Assembly: GCA_019054805.1 (NCBI GenBank)
Contig: JAHQIY010000002.1
Location: 6,882,001-6,946,000, forward strand
Length of the DNA stretch: 64,000 nucleotides
Origin: Brachionus manjavacas
Taxonomy: Eukaryota > Rotifera > Eurotatoria > Ploima > Brachionidae
Direction of reading: 5' to 3'
Made by a program: the position numbers and the translations under genes. Position 1 is the stretch's first letter; every line of letters starts with the position of its first letter. Below, one piece after another: positions 55,904 through 64,000 of the stretch. The notes below the pieces were generated by a model, which was not told the origin of the DNA, ran no database searches, and was given only the letters and a program-made list of their open reading frames with translations.

Positions 55904-58900
55904 ATGGACAACCCAGAGACATGGAAAATATCAGCCGAAGAACGCACTAAACACAATACAACCTTTTCTCAATTGAATCCACTAAACGGAAACATGTTAA
56001 GCGGAGAACAAGTTAAACCTTTTTTTTTAAAATCAGGTCTACCTACGCCGGTTTTGGGTCAAATATGGAATTTGGCTGATTTGAACAAAGACGGCAGTTT
56101 GGACCGAAAAGAATTCAGTATTGCATGTTTTTTGATAAAAAAAGTTCTCACAAGTCAACAAGGTCCTGCAATACTTCCGATTACATGTCCCAAATCGCTA
56201 CAAGTTGATCCCGTTTCAGTGACACCATCTGCTATAATCGCAAACACTCCTCTAATTACTCCATCGTCAAATCCTAATAATAAGCCTCAAGCATCATCAA
56301 CACCGATTTTTTCGAGTAACTTTCCGCAAGCTAATCAAATTCCGATTTCCGGAATATCAAGTGTTCCTGCAGTAGCTTCTGCTCCTAATATGACTATGCC
56401 AATGATCACACCGACGCCTGGTCTTCCCTCTTTTCCGACCAATTTCGTCAGCCCACCGCCAAGTACCAACATAGCAGCGTCAGTAGCATCCCAACCATTG
56501 ACAGCAGGTGCCATATTCACTCCACTTGCAGCTGTAAATACAAATTTGTAAGTTAAACTTCATTTAAAAAAGAATAAAGGAATTTTTTAAATGTTAAATG
56601 TTTAATTAGTTTTAATCGTCATTTACCGTTTAATTTGTAAGCGAATAAGTTGGCTTTTTTAACACTAAAGCATGTTTTGTACTAGTTTAGCCTTTTAACA
56701 TCAAATGCTCTTTTAAAGTCCTTTTTACCTTGAATTTTTTCTTTACTTATTTTCGTTGAAAAGATGTAAACTTTTTTAAAATTTAGACCGAATCCATTGG
56801 TTCCGATTCCCAGTACTTCAAGAACCAAGTATGGTCAAATGTTTCAGAGTAATGACATCGGATCAACTGGTTTTTTGACAGGGCAACAAGCTAAGACTAT
56901 TTTAATGCAGTGGGGCCTTGCACAAAATATTCTAATTCAAATTTGGTAAATATATTTTTTTTGCATATATTACCAGAATCAAATCGAGTTAATGTTTTCC
57001 TCATTTTATTTGATTAATACCTTTACTGATTTCGTGGCAATCTTGCTAAAATAAATCAAGTTAAGTTTTACCCTCATTTTCTTATAGAGATTGCCAGAGA
57101 ATTCAGAAAAAAAATTCAAAATTCTTTTCATTGAGATTTTAACCTCTACTTTAAAAATTAACCGAGTCTTTAAACAAGCATTATATTTTTTTATAAATTT
57201 TTTTTCAAAAAATTTAAATAAAGGTGCTATATTTAAAAAAATGGTTTTATTTTATTTACGGGTTAGTTTTTGTGAAAAAATGGAAATGAATTTTTCTAAT
57301 AATAATAATTTTTAAAAAGCGATTTTGATTAAAAAATTAATTTGAAATTGACGTCTCCAAAATTATTTATTAAAATTTATAATAAATAATAACCATCAAT
57401 AAATTAAATATTGGAAATTTTATCTTTAAAAATTATCTCAAGTTTCGTTTTTAGTAAAATAAAGAATTATTTGTAGTTTAAGGCCAAAATTTAGTTTAAA
57501 AAAATTTTTTTTTCCAATTTAATGCTTCAAAAAGTATTTAATCGATAAAAAAATAAGATTTATAGTTAAACCTATTAATTCAATTTATCTATCAAAAAAT
57601 TCATTAAATGTGTTTTTTTTACTATTACTAAACATGAAAACCTAAAATGCAGAGTTATCTCATCTTAAGATTTATCAATATTCTGGTAAAAAAATTAATT
57701 TAAAACTTACTAACACAAAACTCTAAATTTGAAAAGAAATCCTTCGCACTTAAACAATAATAGATCTATTAAATTTTCGAGTAAAAATTAATTTTTATTT
57801 TTAAATAGTAAGAACTATGAGTATTGGGTCTATTGAGTAGCTAATTTTTAATTATATTTTTCTATTAAATTCAAAGATATAAGCCAAAATATTAGGAAGG
57901 TCAGCTGGTCTGCGATAAACTTCTGGAACAGGGAGTTGGAGAATCATCAAAATCATAGTCATCATTTGAAATTTCATTAAAATTAAAATTACCCTCTATT
58001 CATTGACTACTTAATTGGTTTTAACTACTTTCCTTTTACTGCCTGTTTTTAAATTTTTTTATTACAAGAGGGTCAAAAAGAAATGAAAAGGCCTATTTGC
58101 TTATATGTGATATTTGAAAAATATTTTTTTTTCTTTCTCAGTTTTTTTTACATCTCCAAGACCAACTTTTAGATGTGTTTGATTAATCTCTTCGAAAATC
58201 TCTTCGTAAGTACGTATGTAGATGATCGCATTTTTACTTTCATCTAGCTTTATCAATTTCTTGATACCAGCTACTTCAATTAATTAGTAATTAGACATCA
58301 GATAGTAAGTTACTTGTGGTTTTGTATTTGGGTTAGTCATAGCTTCAAAAATTTTTCTAATTTTTTCTTCCACTTCATTTCTCTGGTAAACTTTTCTTAA
58401 TCTAGTCAAGAATGGTTCAAGTGTTTTATAAAATTCATTCTTGGGATGAAACAATGTTTGTTTTTTCTCTAATTTTGACTGAACAATTAGTTTCACTTTT
58501 TAAATTCTATAGATTAAAAAATTAAAGCAAAAAATATTTTTCAAAATTAAAATTGTACAATAAAATAATTTTTAAATCTAGTCTCTGCAAAAACTTAGAA
58601 AGTAAAAAATTAAAAAGGATATAAAAATTTCTTGTTTAATAAAGCCTATTTAAAAAAAAAACATTAAAAAATGAAGAATCAGTTAGACTTTTTTTCAGTT
58701 TATTTTTATATTTACTTTATTAATTCTCAAAAATTGAAGTCGCATTACTACTTAATTGAAAATGAAATTGTTATAAGATTTAATCTTGGGTTCAAAATCT
58801 TGTTTAACTTAATGTGTATTTTGTGTCTTAAGTAATTTTTTTTCTCGGAGCAGGGTAATTTTGTACATTTATCTTGATTAAATTTTTCTTGAAAGTGAAC

Positions 58901-61900
58901 TAATTGTAGTTCAGAACCAAAAACAACACGGCAATTAAATTTAATGAATATTATTTTATTCTTTTATTTTTTAAAAGAGTTACGAAATTAGAAAAAATAA
59001 GATGCATAATTTTTGAAGAACAATAATTTAATAAATATTAATCAGAGTTGTTCAAAAGCCATATTCAAGTCATTTGATATGGAAAAAAAATTAAAATTTA
59101 ATTAATTTAAAAATTAACTATCAAAAAAAATTTAAAAGATTAATATGACTATTTTTTTGGTTTTGCACAAGTCCGATTTAAATATTGTGTTAGTTTATGA
59201 GATTCACAAATAATGTTAAATTTTATAAAATATTAATTAAGTCCCTAATCGTTTTGTTAGCCAAAAGGTCAAAACATTTCTAATTTTATTTTTCCTAAAA
59301 TTATTTAAAAGCAAAACAAAAAAAATAATTATCGACATGTTAGTTCAATTTTCTTAGGAATCTACATGACCATGAAAACAATTTGAAATTTCTAAATGAA
59401 GATTTTAAAAAATTTTAAATATGAAAAAGGGTTTCATGGTTTTTATGGTCACGTATTATGTGACTAGCGTTGTTCACCAAAGACTTAACATCCATAATCT
59501 TGTTTCATATAATTTATTAAATAGCAAAACTTGTACAAAATTCTCAATAAATTAATTCAATTTTCTTTAAGGAATTTAGCTGACCATGACAAAGATGGAA
59601 AGTTGTCTTATGAAGAGTTCATAGTGGCAATGCATTTATGTGATTATGCCAAGACCGGAAACATCCTGCCATCCACTTTACCAATAGAACTACAACCGCA
59701 AAGGTCTAGATCCTCATCAGCGGTTTTGAACACCACTCTTTCGCCCGAAGCGTTGAACAAATCAGGCTCGGAATCTTCACCTGTAATGGCAAATAAACTA
59801 ATGGCTGCTTCGTTTGAGGACAAAAGACGGGAGAATTATGACCGAGGAAATGCGATACTAGAGGCCAAGCGACAAGCATTGCGCGAGCAGGAAGAAAGAG
59901 AAAAACGAGAGCGCGAAGAAAAGGAAAGAATCGAAGCCGAACGTAGACAAAAATTGAAGGAGGAGCAAGAAAGAAGACGACTAGCTGATATGGAAAAACA
60001 AATGGAAAGGCAGAGACTACTGGATATGCAACGAGAAGAAGAGAGACGCAAGGCAATCGAACAGCGCGAAAGGGCCCGAAACGAACTCATCAAACAACAG
60101 CGAATTGAATGGGAAAAACAAAAAAAACAAGAGCTCGAAACTCAAAAAATAAAACTCCAGGAACAATTGAGCATTGCCAAGGCTAAAGACAAAAATCTAG
60201 AATTTGATATGCAGGCATTGAATGATAAGATATCTTCGTACAAGACAAAAATATCTGATAATCAAACGAGTTTAATCGATTTGAACAATCGACTTGATTC
60301 AACAAGAAAAATAAACTCTGAAAAGCATGCACAAATGGAAGCTGCTGAAAAAGAAATGAAGGATTTTTCGCAAAAGTTGGCCCGTTTGGCCCAAGAAAAA
60401 TATCATCTGAACGAAGAACTAAAAAACTTAAAGCAAGATAGTTTGGCAAATGAGGACTTGGTTAAACAAAATAATCAGTTGAAGGAAAAAGAACAGTCTG
60501 TAAATCAGCTCAAACAAGAGCTAAGTAAATTAGAGAATCAAATAAACTCAGCTAGGACTCAATTGGAGGTGGTCAAACATGAACTGGAAGTTACCAAATC
60601 TGATGAAATCGAACTAGCAAAAGAAAATGAACGATTGAGTAAAATAATTGAATTGAAGAAAAATAGTCTGGCTAGTGTTACTACCAACACGGCAAAATTA
60701 AATGGAACCCTTTCTAGTTCTCTAAATAAATCAAATAATTCTGTTTCTTCAAAACCGGCAAATGCATCAATGTCTAAAGCAAGTCAATTGGATGACATTT
60801 CAAGATCGGCTACACCTAAAAGTAAGTTATTCGTTTTTCTATCTTGCTCAAAGCTGAATTTTTAATTAAAATCAATTAATTCGAATTGCTTTTCTAAATT
60901 TAATTGACAAAGATTTATTTAAAATATTCATCTATTGATTTAAGACAATTATTAATTTATTTTTATTCATTTTTTCAGGAAAAATATTAGGCTATGCTTT
61001 GATTGCTTGAAATCAAGACTTAGACCTTCTTTTCAGTCACTTGCTAACATTTAATTTAACGAACGAAGGATGAGAATAATAAATAATTTTTAGATTAAAT
61101 TGGTGTATTTTTTTATCTTTTAATAAAAAATTTTATGCAATTGTTAAAAAGCTTGAAAAAAGTACGATGTTTCAAATTAATTTTTAAATATAATAAATTT
61201 TTCAATTTAAAATTTTTTGAAAATATTTTATTAAAATGAATATTTTTGATTAACAATTTTAGTGTAATTAAGTTATGAAACTAATAAATAAAATAAATAA
61301 TTTTTTTGTCTTTTTTTAAATATTTTTTAATTAAATAAAAAATAAATTTTAAGATCATTGTTTTAAAACAATAAAAACTATGCTTGATGTAATCCATCTA
61401 ATTTTAATGTAATAAGATTGAAAAAGAAACTCAAAATTAATTATTTATGAAACTTGAAAAATCGCACTTTTTATCAAAAGACTAATAATACACCATTTAA
61501 AAGCTTAAATAAACAAATTAAAAGAAATAAAGAAGAAAATTGTTTGGAAAAATGCTTTGTTTTTTACTTATTTTGCTTTGATTTTGTTTTAAAACTGAGA
61601 ATTTTTAAAATTTTTTATTTTTTTTTCAATTGTAACTTTTTGGTTATTTTTAAGATCGTATTAAGTATATTTAAATACACAATTAAATATATTTATTTTA
61701 TTATTTTCGATGCTTTCAATTTTTTTTATAATTAGAACAAAACTAAACGTTAATAAATAATTAATTAAAATAAAAATTAAATTAAGAAAAAAAAACAATT
61801 TTAAAAATTGTATAATTTTAAAATGTAATTTTTTTTAAATTAAATTAAAATTCTATTTAAAAAATGCTCATAAACTTAGAATTGCATGTTTTTAAAAAAT

Positions 61901-64000
61901 TTAATTCAGCAAAAATAAACTAACTCTTCTAATAAAAAAATTCTAAAAAAAGATAACTACGATGCTATTAAAGATGAAATTTTTAAAATACAACAAACAA
62001 CCTCCAGCAAACCGGGAGGTAATTTCGACCCATTTTCACCAGGCCCAACAGTGAAGAGCTCCAAACCGGAGTCAACAACAAAAACAGATAGTAATTTTAA
62101 TGTAGATTGGACATCTGCTTTTGATCATCATAATGAAACAAATTCGGGCTTTGGAGTCGATAATGATCCATTCACTAGTTTAGACACCAAAAAATCTGAA
62201 AAAGTCGATCCATTCGGGGCTTTTGGCTCGCCAAAAACAAATGTAAGCTTTGAAGACGTGTGGTCCAATGCACCAAAACCTCAAAGTAATTTAGAATCGG
62301 TATTCGGTGAAATTCCAAAAAGTACATCTACCAATACGGGCTTTGGCCTAGATGATAACTGGGCGGCAAATTTAACTAGCCAAACTTCACCAACTAAAAC
62401 CACTAACTTAAATACTAACGCTGCTGACTGGGCTGCGTTTACCGACGGTAGTTAACTAATTTCCTCTTAGTTAGAAATGTTTATAATTTTCAAATTTAGA
62501 ATCTTCCAAATCATCGATCAAAAGCACTATAAGTTTTTTCAATGATAATCTTAAAATGCAGAGTCCATCGATTCCTAGTCACTCAGTGGCGAAACCGAAT
62601 AAAACAAATTTACAGTCACCAACTGCCAATTGGGTTAAATTTAAAGCACTCTACACCTTTGAAGCAAGTCAAGGTGATGAACTATCAATTACTGAGGGAG
62701 ATGTTCTCAATGTTTGTTTTACTAATTAATTTCGAATATTTTTGTAATAAAAATTAAAAAAAAAGGTTGATTTAAATTTTAGAGCCGATGATGGTTGGTT
62801 GTTTGGAGAGTTTAAGGGAAAAAGTGGAATTTTTCCAGCTTCATTTACAATAAAATTAAGTGATTTAGAGTAAGCTGTATAAAAATAAACTTGGTTAAAA
62901 GAAATTAATAATTATTCAAAAGAGCTATTCAAGAGGAAAATTTGGCTCCACAACAAGCATTGTCGATGGTCTCTAATGATTTTTCCCAATCAGCGCCACA
63001 AATCAATCCTGATAAGTAATTTTTCGAAAAATTTTAAATTTTTTATTTTAAATTTTTATATTTTATTTAAGACTGGTTACAGATATAAAGAGTAAATTTT
63101 TTTATTACTAAATCAAGTTTAAAAAATTGAGTATTTTTTTTTAAAGATTATTTTATATCCGTTTATGCATATATTTCTAATGAACCTGGCGATTTAAATT
63201 TTCGTGAATTCGAGGTAATAAATGTGATAAGCCGTAATGAAGATTGGTTAACAGGACAAATAGTGGGCTCTGGTATAGACCCATCGAATCCATTAAGATC
63301 AGGAATATTTCCAGCCAATTTCGTAGTGAAGTTTAATCTACCTGTTGACTACATTGGCAAGCACACAATATCAATGGCCACCGAGCCCTATGTAGCCCAG
63401 AATAGTGGCGAGTTATCCTTAGATCCCAGTTCAAATCAGTTAATTGCAATCAAGAAAATATCTCCTGATGCAAAATGGTCATTTGGAGAAACTTTTGTAA
63501 TTATCAAAAAAATCTTATTTTAAAAATTTTATTTTATTTCCAAAGGATATTAATAATCAAATACATCGGGGCTGGTTTCCGATCGCAGCTGCTACACCAT
63601 TAATCGATGCCGGCGCACCACCTGTTTACTCACCGGTAAATTTTTTTCTAAAAAAAAAATATTCTTATTTTTAAAATGAAAATTTTTCAGTCGAAAAGTA
63701 AAAATTCGAAAAATTCTCTAAAAATTTAAAGCTTTCTTGGCTCTATTCTTCTTTTTAATTTATTTTTAAAGGCTAAAGCGGAATCTGTAGCTCAAAACTT
63801 TTCAAATAACAGTATTAACAATGAGCTTAGAGGTGCAAATGATTCAAGCTTTAATCAGTCACCTCCGCCGCCTCAGGCACAAAAAGCGCTTTTTCCCAGC
63901 CTCCAAAATAATGATACTTTTAACACTCTAGAACCAAGTAAAATTGCTTTTTGATTACTAATTCTTAAAAATTTAATTAATAAAATCTGACATTAATTAA
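55904..64000 (+). CDS. ITSN1: intersectin, 5' part (2 EH, coiled coil, 3 SH3; continues past window)
   Basis: Intersectin is the endocytic and exocytic scaffold that links clathrin coats, dynamin and actin regulators. Start ATG at 55904 (MDNPETWKISAEERTKHNTTF). Exons read: 55904-56547, 56787-56945, 59572-60821, 61953-62447, 62500-62711, 62766-62869, one from about 62925, a 20-nt micro-exon near 63073, one from about 63147, and two more to 63937. EH1 has the calcium loop DLNKDGSLDRKEF. EH2 is split by a 2.6-kb intron inside IQIW/NLAD and has DHDKDGKLSYEEF. A long K/E/R/Q-rich coiled coil follows at 59850-60660, then an F/D/N linker with DPF motifs. Three SH3 domains are visible: KALYTFEASQGDELSI...DDGWLFGEF; VYAYISNEPGDLNFREFE...NEDWLTGQ; and one ending HRGWFPIAAATPL. 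The last exon ends at a GTAAAA donor, so the gene continues. Whether it is ITSN1 or ITSN2 cannot be said for an invertebrate. Confidence 0.9.
58130..58496 (-). pseudogene. KRBA2/Ginger-type integrase fragment inside the intersectin intron
   Basis: On - the frame reads NEFYKTLEPFLTRLRKVYQR, then QVTYYLMSNY, a stop, and in continuation LIEVAGIKKLIK, NAIIYIRTYEEIFEEINQTH and LKVGLGDVKK. This is the order seen N-terminal to the integrase core in KRBA2/SCAND3-type transposon-derived proteins: YYLL-x-RYDVL, GVEKLI, FDVIxxxHxxTGHGG. One in-frame stop, loss of the HHCC zinc-binding pattern and absence of the core show a dead fragment of a Ginger-like element. Confidence 0.5.
60822..61952. other. intersectin intron, AT-rich, nothing recognised
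   Basis: 1.1-kb intron between the coiled-coil exon and the DPF-rich linker exon. It contains long homopolymers and no recognised element; an open frame at 61454-61735 is F/I/N-rich low complexity. Confidence 0.5.

Noticed and set aside
57880..57980. Possible - strand coding patch near the KRBA2-like relic
   Set aside because: No frame gives a recognisable motif and it cannot be joined to the relic.

Overview
The window is AT-rich nuclear DNA of an animal. Genes are split by short GT-AG introns, many only 40-120 bp. The conserved proteins are metazoan: NAF1, ZCCHC4, TMEM26, SLC35G, MPPE1/PGAP5, BPNT2 and intersectin. Base composition, compact introns and gene content would fit a small lophotrochozoan or gnathiferan invertebrate such as a monogonont rotifer. 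That assignment is an inference, not something the sequence proves.

Layout. 0.1-5.6 kb: NAF1, ZCCHC4 and a small four-helix membrane protein resembling AGTRAP, all on +. 5.7-8.6 kb: a broken micropeptide gene and a complete 667-bp Merlin-like DNA transposon with an 8-bp target duplication. 8.6-11.9 kb: a TMEM26-like gene and two more AGTRAP-like paralogues, all on -. 12.2-31.6 kb: an amplified array with no conventional gene. Two and a half direct units of about 4.48 kb are followed by two and a third inverted units of about 3.51 kb. Units carry divergent pairs of tiny genes encoding a 31-residue peptide (type A) and a 21-residue peptide (type B), plus a dead LINE reverse-transcriptase fragment. 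31.6-45.2 kb, all genes on -: LINE debris, an SLC35G transporter, a 356-bp MITE, a 694-residue protein joining a PH domain to an actin-related domain, and a four-exon MPPE1-like phosphoesterase. 46.8-50.8 kb is a transposon graveyard: a FLYWCH/MULE transposase split by a strikingly GC-rich Ty3/gypsy fragment, and a mariner-like relic. 51.9-53.0 kb: BPNT2 on -. 55.9 kb to the end: the 5' part of intersectin on +, with two EH domains, a coiled coil and three SH3 domains, running off the window.

The most unusual content is the micropeptide system. In the first unit the four micropeptide ORFs are arranged as two head-to-head pairs, each ORF with a TATA-like box 85-91 bp before its ATG. All five intact type B ORFs are identical at every one of 66 bases although their untranslated flanks differ. 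A diverged relative of type A lies 6.5 kb away at 5.7 kb. I do not recognise these peptides as any known family.

The ordinary genes are unrelated housekeeping or trafficking genes with no evident shared pathway. The exception is the three AGTRAP-like genes, which share gene structure and are probably tandem duplicates.
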